A DNA stretch of 64,000 bases from positions 756,930 to 820,929 of the forward strand of contig JAQFWX010000012.1 in assembly GCA_027605045.1 (NCBI GenBank), in the 5' to 3' direction. The position numbers and the translations under genes were made by a program. The notes below the pieces were generated by a model. That model made no database searches. It saw nothing but the letters and a program-made list of their open reading frames with translations, and was not told the DNA's origin. Below are positions 33,124 to 44,920 of the stretch, one piece after another. Each line of letters begins with the position of its first letter. Position 1 is the stretch's first letter. Source of the stretch: Phallus indusiatus. Its lineage: Eukaryota > Basidiomycota > Agaricomycetes > Phallales > Phallaceae.

Positions 33124-34852
33124 TTAACGAGTAGATTCAGATAATTGAGCGAGATAATCGGAAAGCTGAAAAAAAAAGGCTTTAAATCAACGATAGAAGC
33201 AATTTCGGGGGAAATGCTAAGAACCTTCAAGGCACCGTTCCTTATATTTTCACCCACATTCTGTACGTCTGGATTAGACAACACCTTTCCAATAAGATCG
33301 CGTGCGACAGTTTCAACGGACGCCAAGTTACTACCTGGCTCTGCAAGTAATGGCGCGCCTTGAATATCAAAGTCTTGTTCCTCTTCTCGACCGAAATACT
33401 GGTTGGAGGAAATGGAGGTCGCACCCTGGAAGGACTGCAGGCGACTTTGTGCTTCTGAAACAACTTCTGGATCGTATGCGTCCCGTTTGAAATACATATC
33501 AGAGGAAATTGCCTTCTGTGACCCAAATGTATCCCTTGCATATGTGGTATTATCTTCTTCAGCTACCGATCTGTAATTAATAAAATATCAGATATCGTAC
33601 CAGAACAAAGTAATGGATGAGTGCTTCATACTTGGTAGTTTTAGTAGAAGAACTAGCCGAGGAAGCAGTAGCACCGAACCCAAGTCGGTTCATTCCCATA
33701 CCTAAACGTGCCAAATCTTGACTATTGACAGGTTTGTGTTTGGTTGTTGAGGTGGTTGTTTTGCTGGCGGTAGGTGCAGACGACTGAGACAAATTAGGAG
33801 CAGATTTACCCAACTGCATAGCAGCCTGTTGCTCTGCCTCTTTTTTGCGGGCAGCTTCCTCCTCTTCTTCCTTTTGACGGTCGTAGCCAAGCTGCTTTAT
33901 GCGCTCTTCTTCTTCTCGTGCTTTCCGCTCGGCTTCGGCGAAATCGATTGGAGCAGAAGCTTTTTTTGCGCCAAGTTTTGCGGGACGAGATGACGTGGTT
34001 GCTGGAGTGCTTGAACCTAAGCGGGTTACACCAAGCTTAGAACGTGCGGATGCGCTTGCCGGTATAGACTTCACGGCTGTAGGTTGCTGAGTGACAGATG
34101 AGGTTGATGATGAGGTTTGAGTGCGAGTTACAACGGGAGAGGAGGGTTTTGAAACGGCTGGTTTGGGAGCGGGAGTCGCCTTAGGCTTGTCCCAAGAAGA
34201 GAAAAAGTCGTCATCATCCTTGACCTCCGCATCAACAGCCGAGGAAGAGTCGGTCTCCATGCCATCGACATAAATTCCGTTTGGATATCTTAAGAAAGAC
34301 AAAATCAGAAGCCAAAAAGGACTGAAAGTGAAATATTAATTAACCGTTGCACATCTTCTTTAACACGTCTGGCCAACTCTTCCTTGTACATATCCGCGAC
34401 ACGATGAGTGTATTTCTTTTTGGTATCGGAATCGTTCATGATCGTGGCACCACCGTGACGTGTAAAGAAGTCCCTAGCGGATTGATTTCCACCAACTTTC
34501 ATAGTTCGTAGTTGAGATAGCTGCCAGCTATCCAGATTAGTCGATCTTTATCAAACAAGAGCAATCAATATCAAGACTGCACGCTAATAATATGAGATCT
34601 CATTATACCTTACGAAGCTGACGTGAACACCCATGTTACGGTGGACACTCGAACAGTCAAGACATATATAAACACCAAACGTTACGCTGGACCATGTCGG
34701 ATTGCGTGCTTGACAATCAAAACAATTCTATCAGGTGGGCAGGATTAGGGACTATTGAAGAGATGAAGGATCCGCCCATTTACCTTGTTAGCTTTTTGAG
34801 AAGACAAAACCTTGAATACTTTTTCGGTTTCCTGCTTTGTGGGCTCTGCCAT
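33124..34852 (-). CDS. GLO3: ArfGAP of the Glo3/ArfGAP2-3 type
   Basis: GTPase-activating protein for Arf, acting in COPI vesicle traffic from Golgi to ER. Exons 34852-34784, 34727-34609, 34545-34345, 34288-33632, 33570-33225 and 33165-33124 join to 477 codons. The ArfGAP zinc finger is complete: [14 protein letters not shown] (C-x2-C), then [14 protein letters not shown] with the catalytic region and S-V-H-R. The middle is Ser/Thr/Pro-rich with a basic coiled stretch ([18 protein letters not shown]). The C-terminal Glo3 motif region has [12 protein letters not shown] and repeated Phe/Gly/Ser blocks ([22 protein letters not shown]). The gene starts at [13 protein letters not shown], which fits relatives. 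Confidence 0.94.
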
Positions 34853-35159
34853 GATGTCGCTGTGTGATATAAAGTGCTTGAAAACTGAAAAGGACGTGTA
34901 CCGTGACACAATATGTGACTTGTACATGTGTGTTGATTCAGCGGGGATGAGCTACATAGTAGTAGTAAGGTGAGTCGAAAGAAGATAATTATATATGATT
35001 AGATTTGCAACCTTCGCAATCTTTATATTTATATAACTTGTCGATATTTGCATGCACCCTATAAATAATTTTATTGCGTAGCATTTGCCTCGCAAGTCCG
35101 TCCATCTAGTTCCACAAGAACAAACAAGCGGAAACAAAGATTTCTCTGTCAACCAACCA

Positions 35160-35627
35160 ATGCACTCAACACTCGCTCGTCGAGCACTGGGCAATCTAGT
35201 CCCCCCAAAAATTGCAACCCCTGCCAGCGTTGTAAGTGTAAAAACCGTTCGAATTTGGCTTTTTTCTCTGAGTCGTTCTTCTAGTCTGGAGGGTCAGCGG
35301 CTGCACTTGCTCCTCTCGTCCAATTCTACTCCAAACTACCCAAAGGCCCAGCCCCGAAGCGTGCGGGTAGTGCTGGTGCTTGGCTATTGAATGCTAAGAA
35401 TGCATCTGGAAAGCCCATATTAGCCACTATTGCCTCCTTGATGATCCTGGGGTATACCATAGAATATCAGAGTGCGTTATTTCACTTATTTTAGCTTTCT
35501 TTCTTCCTTTTCTCATGACGACACTCCTGTTAGTGCACCTTAGTGAGTGATAGAAATACATTTTCTAACCCGGACTGAATTTCACTAACCACGATTTCCA
35601 GAACATCATAAAAACCATCACCACTAG
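35160..35627 (+). CDS. ATP17: Mitochondrial ATP synthase subunit f, with a 9-nt microexon
   Basis: Subunit f of the membrane part of F1Fo ATP synthase. Exons 35160-35231, 35285-35471, 35534-35542 and 35602-35627 join to 97 codons. Family marks are FYSKLPKGPAPKRA and the membrane helix ILATIASLMILGYTIEY, ending MHLKHHKNHHH. The third exon is only 9 nt (TGCACCTTA), flanked by AG and GTGAGT; it is required because only its inclusion gives the conserved YQ-MHLKHHKNH end. The N-terminal 30 residues are Ala/Arg/Leu-rich, as an import signal would be. Confidence 0.93.
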
Positions 35628-37185
35628 ATCGTAATACAGAACTCCATTATTTGTGAATAAGATCAATTTTTCTCAGAGACGGCTTGAATGCCTGAATTCA
35701 GATATTGTTTTAAACTTGTTTCTGTTCTGCTCGAGATTTCTCACTACGGACTTCAATGTGTCGACTCCGGATGTTTGCAGTCCCATGATATTTACTCGGA
35801 ACAAAGCTCTTTTATAACGCGGCCAAATAGTCCACTGAGTTTCTCCTACGCTCTTGCTTTTCTTACGAACCGGGTTTTCTTAGATAGCCTTTTCATAATA
35901 AGAACGTGCACTTATTGATCTCATGGTCTTTTTCCAAAGACACTGTCCTTGATTGACATTTCGTAATTCATAATTCTTTCTGTTCAATGTGTCACGCCCG
36001 GTGAGAACTTGTTGTGTTCCCACCGTTCGCTATATGGCAGTATTGTCCCGTTCTGGCCGAATCTGGAAGAACCAGAATCCCATCCTAAAAAAATATGCTC
36101 CCTTATGGTCGACACAAATTAGGCACATAGGTAATACACATGAGTATATACACAAATTGTAGTTCGAAACTTTGTTGAAAATTGCGACGTCGAAGTAAAC
36201 TTTGATTCCGTCCGTGCATGAGTCGCTTTGAATTTCTTGGCGCTATTTTCTTCGTCCATTCCTTTCCCTCCTACCACCACTACCACGCTGTCTCTCCCGT
36301 CTATCATGAAAGATACCTTTATATTTAAGCTAAGTACTATCTATCTGTATTGACAAGACAGTTTAAAAAGCTATCTCAAGGATTATCACTGATATAATTA
36401 GCACACCGTTACCAGCCTCGATTCATCCCCTCGACAAGGGCAACCCACTGCGCATACACACATTTGGTTTCAGGAGTCAGGTGCGTGTCATTTTTTACCA
36501 CTACAACTAAACAAGATAGCTAACCATTTTCGCATCGTTACATCAAGACCTTAGATGATCGTGGCGTCGCAACCTTCCGACCCCCGTAATCACACCACTA
36601 GGCTCGGTGTCACACTAACGAAGGTTTTTTCGTTCACGGAAGGTATCTTAAATCACATTTTTTACATTGGATTGGCTGACGGTCATGATATTGATTGAAT
36701 GTACGGAACTCCCACATGCATGATAATCCTGGTACGTGGTTTTTTCTTCTCAGCAGCTCAGAAATCTTCTAACCTCTTTTCGTCAGGTCTATACCTCTTT
36801 ATTCACTCGGAAACTTCGGGCTCAGAACAACGCGTAGCACCATATAGTAAATGTAAATAGAACCAATAATGATAATAATAGAAAGTACTAGTAGTAGCAG
36901 TAATAAAAAGATGAATATAAAGAGGGAATATGGGGGACAACGTGAACAGAACAAGTGATCGGTCGACCGAAAGCACCACAACAGGCACAAATCTACCAGA
37001 TTGTTCATCTGGTATTGTATCCACTTTTCGTGCTCCGTCGGGCGACTTCTGTACGACAGACCGGACCCTAAGTCACACAATGACAGCATAACGAGTTTTC
37101 ACCGGGTGTCACGGTTCAATTCACGGTCATCCGCTGCCTCTTACTCCTATTGTGGGTGCTTGTGTATTCCCGGTTGGCCACCGTC
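35628..37185. other. Gene-poor stretch, about 1.56 kb
   Basis: No coding frame here has family resemblance or sensible composition. Plain AT-rich DNA with no clear repeat; the last few hundred bases should hold the promoter of the membrane protein that follows. Confidence 0.5.
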
Positions 37186-38468
37186 ATGCTCCAACTCGCA
37201 GCGACATTGCTGTTATCTAGTTCCATTCTCCCATGTTTTGCCTATGATACAATCAATGTCTACTTCTCCCCTATCACATCGAATAACACTATCTCTCCGT
37301 CGCTGTCCCGGTTCGTTGGTTTAGAGGCGTTTGAAACTTATGGCGACCTCGTACCTGAAGCAATTATTGGCAAACCATACCAGTTTTTGAGCTCAGAAAG
37401 TTCAACGCAAGATCTTATTATGATTGGAATTGACTATGAAAGTGACATAGTCTCCAAAGGTAAGCATTTCAGAAGAACTAAACATGGTTTCATTCGTTTT
37501 GAACGCTTTACCAGCTATCATACCCGCCTCATTCCCTTCAATCACCATTTCAACGTCTTCAATTCCTGACATTATGCAAGACTATCTGTCAATTGGGGAG
37601 AGTTTTTACAACTCTGTCGTCGATGGATCCAAGTCCTTCGTCGAGGAAGCATCGGCTCCCCCATACATCCTAGACATGAGCGTTGTCGCCTCCCTACAAT
37701 CAAAAGCAGCGTCCGAGTTCTTTGCGACTTTGAAAAGCGCGATTGCATTTGTCGAGGAACAAAAAGACAATAAAAATAACATGGTCAGGTTTGGATCATT
37801 TCAATTCCGCACTCTGAAAGAGATGCGCGAAAGCGTAGACGCGGATGTCTACCAGATGGCGTTGCAATATCTCGGAGGACTAATAACCACTGTAAGTTCC
37901 TATTAACCATTTCCACGGCATGTTTTCTCACATCACATGGTAGGCATCTCGCTCGTACTCTGTCGCGATTTTGATTCCTAATTCATCAGGCACCGTGCTG
38001 CGTCGCGCTCCTCAGCCACCGCCTCAGTCACCTTTACCTATCCCACAAGTACCCGAAACAGCCCCAGTGTTCTCCACATCGACATGTTATTCATCCGCTG
38101 AAGTCTGCCAAAATTCGACTTCTTCTTGTTCATCCCGCGGGAGTTGTATTGCAGCCACAAGGGCTGATAAGACGTGTTTTGTTTGCGAATGTCACTCAGC
38201 ACCACTTACTGAGGGTGGTAAAAACATTAGCTGGGCAGGTGCAATGTGCGAGAAAATTGATATTAGCCAGTAAGTCAATTTGCGAAATATCTTTTGAAGA
38301 ATAATTATAAAGGTTTCTAGATCATTCTCTCTTTTGCTTGGGACTACGATATTCTTGATTCTCGCCGTAGGGGGAGCAATTGCACTTCTTTACAGTATCG
38401 GCACGGAATCACTACCTGGCACACTGAACATTTCTACCGGTACCATTCCAATGAAAAAGGATTTATAG
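37186..38468 (+). CDS. Vps3844/DUF3844-type membrane protein
   Basis: Exons 37186-37459, 37515-37891, 37944-38269 and 38321-38468 join to 374 codons. There is a signal peptide (MLQLAATLLLSSSILPCFA), a lumenal region, then a Cys-rich module of the DUF3844 family (STCYSSAEVCQNSTSSCSSRGSC ... CFVCECHSAP ... GAMCEKID, eight Cys), one transmembrane helix (FSLLLGTTIFLILAVGGAIALLYSI) and a short cytosolic tail. Fungal relatives are annotated as vacuolar sorting Vps3844-like or ER membrane proteins; the role is unproven. The start is the first ATG that gives a signal peptide. Confidence 0.85.
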
Positions 38469-39814
38469 TCCCTTGCATGAAACTAGGGTCAATGGACTCG
38501 AGATCCCGTGTCGCTCGCAGACCAGATTTTTCGGACTAGTTGGACGTTTTATATACACCGAGAGTTGATTAATTCTCATTCCCAACATTTGTCTTCCAAT
38601 ACTGAACAGCGTAATATTCAAAGATGAATCAATGTAATTACATACCATTCCATGAAAAAAAAAGTGCTGGTTTAGATTCTAAATGACTAGGACTCGGCAC
38701 GCGGCACGGCCTATTGACAGGCCGCAGGCGCGGTAAGTAGGACGCAGGCTGTCCCGCTTACATGTAATCCAACGTCTCAGGAAAAAGGATGTGGAGACTT
38801 GCACCATGTGTCATGAACACACCCGAATTGACTCCTCGAAATTCAACAGCTCACTTATGTATACTCGAGAAAACTTCAATAGGCTCAAATGCGGGTGTTT
38901 CTGCTCCACCTCTGACGCAGTATTGTCGGATTCCAAACACCCTCATTTACTCAAGCCGTCAAAATGGAAGCAGCTTCCGAGTCTGCAACGTCAGAAGTCT
39001 TCTCTCAAGATTCTCCCCGTGATTGATTGATTAATTGATTGAAAAGGGAAATCCTTCCTTACGCGGCCCTAGTAACCCTCAGGCATCATGTTGCAATGTG
39101 AGCTCGACCAAGTAGGATTTTGACGTCACGAACATTGCAATCTGTAAAGTATGCATTTTGTTACAAGGTCTTCATGGCTCGTTGAGGTACGTTGTTAAAA
39201 GTAAGTAAACACGAAGTATTTTTTTATTTGTTAATTGTTCACAGATTTTTCTCAGATCTCTGGAGAATTTGCTATTACTCGCGGAAAATAGTACTCCACA
39301 GTCCTTCTCCATCGTAAATACTACTTTGGTTCAGCGTTTATTTCACACAAGCGGTGAGCTCTACTATTCCTCTTGCAGCATCGTAGTGTTTGAAGCTAAA
39401 CCGATCCATTTGAAAGACATAAATCGATTGTGCAATTATTGTGCTACTAGTCTACATTCATTTAGATTTGTGTTGAAGTACGACAATCCTTACAACCAAA
39501 TTTCATTCAAGAAGTCGCACCGGAGAAGTGCTGTGGAGCCTTTGATGTTGAGTTTTTCCCATCTTAGCCCATTAAACCTTGTTTCCAACAAGACCATAGG
39601 AATGCACCCTCATTCATGCCGTAAACCACAAGGGCCTTTTCGTCTTTTCTCTTTCTCTTCACGCGTTTTCCTCGGCCTACTGAAGAAAGGAAAAGAGACC
39701 AAGTGATTGATTTTTCGGGCTTTTTGACGATGCAATACTCGTTGGCAACTTTAAACAACACCGATAACCCACCAAGGCATTTCCCAAGTGTATTGTTTTC
39801 ACCAGACGAGTGCG
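38469..39814. other. Intergenic, about 1.35 kb, upstream of the cellulase
   Basis: No gene is supported. A 145-codon frame at 39269-39703 has no resemblance to known families. The 3' part is the GH7 promoter and could hold carbon-catabolite control sites, but I cannot single any out with confidence. Confidence 0.45.
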
Positions 39815-39821
39815 TATAAAA
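39815..39821 (+). promoter_or_regulatory. TATA box of the cellobiohydrolase gene
   Basis: TATAAAA lies 101 bp before the GH7 start codon, a good distance for the core promoter of a highly expressed, inducible cellulase gene. Confidence 0.6.
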
Positions 39822-39915
39822 CAGCATACAACGCGCAGTTTTTTTTTCTCAACAAAAAGACAGTAGTCTTCACTTGATATCTTCCGTCAATTTCTATAGC
39901 AGCAGTATCAACAGC

Positions 39916-41345
39916 ATGTTCAACAAAGTTGCTCTTATCACATTCTCACTCCTCGCCGTCGTCTATGGTCAACAGGCCGGCACCCAAACCGCAGAGACGC
40001 ACCCTCCTCTTACATGGGAGTCTTGCACGACCGCCGGCGGATGCACTCAACAATCCGCTAGCGTTGTACTCGATGCCAATTGGCGTTGGGTTCATGTTAC
40101 GACAGGCTACACCAACTGCTACACCGGGAACGAATGGAACGCGACTGTTTGCCCCGACGGTGTCACTTGCGCCGAGAATTGCGCTCTCGATGGCGCAGAT
40201 TATGAAGGAACATACGGTATCAGCACAAGCGGCAACGCTCTCACTTTGAACTTTATCACCGAGAGTACGCAGAAAAACGTCGGCTCCCGTGTTTACTTAA
40301 TGGCCAACGACGACACCAGTTATGAGAGCTTCAAACTCTTAAACCAAGAGTTCTCTTTCGATGTGGACGTATCTCAGCTTCCTTGCGGTCTTAACGGTGC
40401 TGTCTACTTCTCTCAAATGGACACTGACGGCGGTGCGTCCAAATACCCCAACAACAAAGCTGGTGCCAAATTCGGTACTGGATACTGTGACTCGCAATGC
40501 CCTCAGGACATTAAATTTATCAATGGCGAAGTGTGTCATTTTTTTTTGCCTTCTCTTTGGTAATTCTGAATTTTTTTTAACAGGGTAATGTTGCCGGCTG
40601 GGCCCCATCTACCAGTGACCCCAATGCCGGAACTGGAAACATGGGCACTTGCTGCAATGAAATGGATGTTTGGGAAGCCAACTCCATCTCTGCGGCGGTA
40701 ACTCCCCACCCTTGTTCCGTTCAAGGTCAGACTGCTTGCACAGCCGGTACAAACTGTGGTGGAACAAACCGATACGGGTCTCTTTGTGACCCCGATGGCT
40801 GCGACTTCAACTCATATCGAATGGGCGACACGACGTTCTACGGTCCATCGATGACAGTCGATACCAGTTCCAAGTTCACCGTTGTCACTCAATTCTTAAC
40901 GAGCGATAATACCACGACTGGAACTCTTAGCGAAATCCGTCGTTTGTACGTTCAAAACGGGCAGGTCATTCAAAACTCGAAGGTGAACATCCCCGGAATG
41001 GATGCCTACGATTCTATTACCGAAGCCTTTTGTGACGCCCAAAAGGCAGCCTTCAATGATACGACTAGTTTCCAAAACAATGGCGGATTGACTAATATGG
41101 GCACGGCGGTGGGATCTGGAATGGTCTTGGTTTTGAGTATCTGGGACGATGATTCTGCGAATATGCTTTGGTTGGACAGCGATTACCCTACCACTGCTGA
41201 CCCTAGTCAACCCGGTGTTGCTCGTGGAACTTGCGCAACTGACTCCGGTGTTCCTGCACAAATAGAATCTTCCGATGCCAGTGCCTCGGTCACGTATTCC
41301 AACATCAAGTTCGGCGATATTGGCTCCACCTACACATCGTCCTGA
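39916..41345 (+). CDS. cel7: Cellobiohydrolase, glycoside hydrolase family 7, no CBM
   Basis: Secreted processive cellulase releasing cellobiose from cellulose chain ends. Exons 39916-40530 and 40584-41345 join to 458 codons. Signal peptide of about 18 residues ([18 protein letters not shown]). The catalytic motif NEMDVWEA gives E231, D233 and E236 in preprotein numbering, equal to the GH7 nucleophile, assisting Asp and acid/base. [15 protein letters not shown] and CDPDGCDFN(S)YRMG are typical of CBHs rather than endoglucanases, with the long loops kept. There is no linker or CBM1: the protein ends right after the catalytic domain ([12 protein letters not shown]). The single intron has a GTGTGT donor. 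A diverged copy of the last exon end lies downstream (42172). Confidence 0.95.
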
Positions 41346-42677
41346 GGAAACGAGGCTTTTCTTTTTTTTTCCTTCAAAATCTTTAATTTTGCCCTGCTTT
41401 AAAATATGAAGTAGTACTCTTTTGTTGTTTGATAGTTGCGATGCATATAAAGACAAAGTTTTCAGTCTTCAGCTGGCTCTCTACAGCGCATGAAAAACGC
41501 GGTCATATCGTTGAAAGTTATTGATTATTAGATTTGAATCATAACAAAGGGTGAAATACATGGGGAACTCCCCCTGTTCCTTCAAAAGGGCAAAAGAACA
41601 GTTTTCCCTTGTACTTTGCGGTCGGAGCGGATCTCCACGTATTGTGGCGTGCTCAAGAGCGTTTCCCTGGAACAAGACGAGAAAACATGAAGTAATAATA
41701 CCGATACCTCTCTCGATTTGTTTATGAAGACAATCCGTCCCTAGTAAAGATATGTGGAGCAAGACGATTATCACGATACTATGATCATGGACGATCCTTT
41801 ACTAACAAGGGTGCGCGTTGACTCAAGTATGAGGTTTTGCCCGTCCCAATATAGCTGTGGGTTCGTCAATGAAATCAATGCCTTATCCACGACTTCAAAT
41901 AACCCACTCTAGCAGGCCGTAGCTGGAGATATATAGCGTATAGTAAATCCATCGTCTCTTCTTCCATTGGCTGCAGGTCGTCAATCCCGAGAATTGGAAT
42001 TGTTGTTTATAACAACTGGAGAGTCCGCTCGACTTCTTTGGTAGCTCCTCTTCTTCAATCATTCTTTTCAGTACTGTACGTCCAACCTGGGCAAAATAAG
42101 CTGCGTCGGTAGGAGCCAACACCGTGACGAAACCCTAACTCGGTCACTGCGTATTCTTACTACATGATCGAATTCGCCGATATTTGACTCCACCTACACA
42201 TTTTCTTGAAGAGTGGAGCTTTTTCCTTTCAAAGATCCTAAAATTTGGTCCGTTCTTTCTTCCGGTTTGCTCTACAGCGCATGAAGAACGTGGTTGATAT
42301 CACTTAAAAAAAAAAAAATTTCAATACCAGACTTGAATTTCCAATACTTAGGGGATTTGACTTTCCTTAAAAGTGCGGAATGATAGTTCAAGTTGTACTT
42401 TGCGGTCGGAACGGATTTTCGGATCTCGATGTATGTATTGTGGAGTGCTCAAGCCACAGCAAGAGCGTTTCCGGCAATACATGAAAGTCATGACGCCGGT
42501 ACCTTTCTTGATGCACTTGTATTGTTTTCAGGACGACTTCAAAGCTAAATTGAAGATATGTGAAGCAAAACGCTCATCATGATCCTTCATCAAAAGGGCG
42601 CGTCGACTCCAGTACGAGGGTGTCCCAAGCATCAATGATATAGCTGTGAATTCGTCCGCGACTTCAGATAACCGACT
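41312..42677 (+). repeat. Diverged tandem duplication of the GH7 3' end and flank
   Basis: Unit A (41312-41908) begins in the last codons of the GH7 gene and runs through its 3' flank. Unit B (42172-42677) repeats it with many substitutions and gaps: GATATT(T/G)G(A/G)CTCCACCTACACAT, CTACAGCGCATGAA(A/G)AACG, TTGTACTTTGCGGTCGGA(G/A)CGGAT, GTGCTCAAG...AGAGCGTTTCC and ATATAGCTGTG. The rest of a second GH7 gene is absent, so unit B is the remnant of a duplicated gene or of a small segmental duplication. The two units are separated by the zuotin fragment at 41941-42122. Confidence 0.8.
41941..42122 (-). pseudogene. Fragment of the zuotin gene, inverted
   Basis: Read on the minus strand this 182-bp piece encodes LAPTDAAYFAQVGRTVLKR then, after a frame change, GIDDLQPMEEETMDLL. 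It matches zuotin exon 2 (52774-52962: VLVPTGAAYFAHVRRTVLKR ... GIDDLGLMEEETMDLL) at roughly 80-85 percent of bases. It starts and ends abruptly and holds no other zuotin exon. It therefore came from the zuotin locus 10 kb away by a duplication of part of one exon. Confidence 0.85.
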
Positions 42678-43179
42678 GTCATATTTTCATGTTCCTAGAC
42701 ATCCATCACGAGAGTCAGGGACTGCCCATCACTGATAAATACTATGTAAAAGACAAGCTGAGTGCATGATGCATAATGGTTTCGCAGTGTTCCAAATGTT
42801 CTCTAGACTGCGAAGATAAGGTTCAGGAATTTGAAGAATTATCATGTAGTGATATGTATATATATACATATAAGTTTATCTGAGCCTAAATACACGACAA
42901 AGGGACGTGTGAGTTCTTTGATGTGAAATGAGATGGAGGGAGGTTTAGACTCCGACGCTGACACAGTCGTCTGATTTCGGTCAACTCCGGTCTCAACCTC
43001 ACGCTGCACTTCCCACCTCGCCTTCCTTTCCATCCACACACCTTAACCCTAAAAATCCGCAAAGTGTCTTGTCTCCACATTTGTTGACATAAGCCCTTTA
43101 TTATCTCAACCTCGATAGATCTTTTTCTTTTCTTTTTTTTTTGTCAAAAACATAAATCAAAAAAGGGATATAGGCCTTC
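42678..43179. other. Intergenic, 502 bp
   Basis: Promoter side of the G-beta gene; a pyrimidine run (TTTTTCTTTTCTTTTTTTT) at about 43122-43141 lies just before the start codon. No gene seen. Confidence 0.5.
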
Positions 43180-44470
43180 ATGTCGCAAGGTCAATCAGAT
43201 ATACAGGAGCGTATCGCTGCCGCTAGGAGGGAGGCTGAAAGCCTCAAAGAGCGTATTCGCGCAAAGCGGGAATCAGCCGCCGACACCAGTCGTATGTTCA
43301 CCCTTGTTTCTTCAATCAAGTCATTTATACCTACTCATATGCCTTTTTCCAAAGTGCGGGCCATGGCTGCCGATGTAGAATCCCTACCTCGTATATTTCT
43401 ACGGACCCGTCGTTATCTGCGTGGTCACCTTGCCAAAATCTACGCCATGCATTGGGCAACTGATCGTCGGCATTTGGTTTCTGCCTCCCAGGATGGAAAA
43501 CTCATTGTCTGGGACGCTTACACCACCAACAAAGTACATGCCATTCCTCTTCGCTCTTCATGGGTCATGACCTGCGCCTATTCGCCAACCGGCAATTTTG
43601 TTGCATGCGGAGGTCTCGATAACATCTGCTCGATATACAACTTGAGACGATCAGAAGGAAGTGGTCGTGTCAGTGGGGGGGCAAGAGAACTCAGCGCCCA
43701 TTCCGGTTATCTCTCGTGCTGCAGATTTTTAAATGACAGGCAAATTATCACTAGTAGTGGAGACATGACTTGCATGCTCTGGGATATCGAAGCTGGCGTC
43801 CGTGTTATGGAGTTTAATGATCACACTGGGGACGTTATGAGGTTCGTCTAACGTGTCGTTTGAATTCGTCTAAACTTAACCAATCTTTTTTGTTCTCAGT
43901 ATCGCACTTGCGCCCAACATGAACTCATTTGTTTCAGGTGCATGTGATGCCAGCGCAAAGTTATGGGATATCCGAACCGGGAAATCCACCCAAACATTTG
44001 TCGGGCACGACTCGGACATCAATTCCGTCACGTACGTATCACTCCACCCTTCCACTATTTAACAGAAACATATCAAACGTCATTAATAGATACTTCCCTA
44101 ACGGTGACGCTTTTGCAACCGGTTCTGATGACGCCTCTTGCCGCTTGTTCGACATTAGGGCTGATCGTGAACTCAACACATTTACACATGATAACATTCT
44201 CTGCGGTATTACAAGCGTAGCTTTCTCCATTTCTGGACGGCTTTTGTTTGGAGGATATGATGATTGGACTTGCAATGTTTGGGATACACTAAAAGGAGAC
44301 CGAATAGGAGTACTGACCGGTCATGAAAACCGAGTAAGTTGCTTGGGTGTGAGCTCAGATGGCATGGCACTCTGCACAGGTAGCTGGGACGCCACATTGA
44401 AAGTACGTGATTCCATTTAGTTCCTACCTCCCTCATCAATAATAATCTACTTCTCCAGGTGTGGGCATAG
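43180..44470 (+). CDS. gpb1: Heterotrimeric G protein beta subunit
   Basis: Seven-bladed WD40 partner of G-gamma in pheromone or nutrient signalling at the plasma membrane. Exons 43180-43291, 43355-43841, 43900-44031, 44090-44402 and 44459-44470 join to 351 codons. It has the N-terminal coiled coil ([23 protein letters not shown]) followed by the invariant [21 protein letters not shown] and WD repeats such as [41 protein letters not shown]. The last coding exon is only 12 nt (Val-Trp-Ala-stop), giving the usual WDATLKVWA end of G-beta. Length matches the family. Confidence 0.96.
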
Positions 44471-44920
44471 GCGGATAGACCAGTGGTTCTTTAACTATCA
44501 GTTTGCATATTTAACTATCACTTGTTTAGGTTATCAAATTTTGTTCATCTATACCATACCTTACCATCCAACAACACTCTTTTAACAACTAGCCTTCTCA
44601 CCACCTATAGTTCCGACCAAGTCTTATATTGTTCGCCTCTTTTCTTTTCGCTCCTCTTTCATTCATTAGTTGTCTATTTTTCCGTCGTGTTCACTACTTG
44701 TCTACTTTCCTACCTCTCTATATATATATTCTTTTCACGCAGGGTAACGACTTCGGGGCCTTCTTTGAAAGATCAAGTTACGTTATGCACTATGATATTA
44801 AAATGTATTGCTCCACAAATTTATGAATTTCGGACATGCTTCTCGCTGTTCGAAGCCAGCTTGAACATGGTAAGCTAAACCAACAGCAAGAAATGGATAT
44901 TTGAAAAAATTTTAATTAAA
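44471..44920. other. Convergent intergenic region, 450 bp
   Basis: Between the 3' ends of G-beta and the SPO7-like gene. Pyrimidine-rich on the plus strand; nothing else seen. Confidence 0.5.

Noticed and set aside
36799..37089. 96-codon minus-strand hydrophobic frame
   Set aside because: Composed of simple AT-rich sequence (repeated Ile/Leu/Tyr codons) with no conserved feature.
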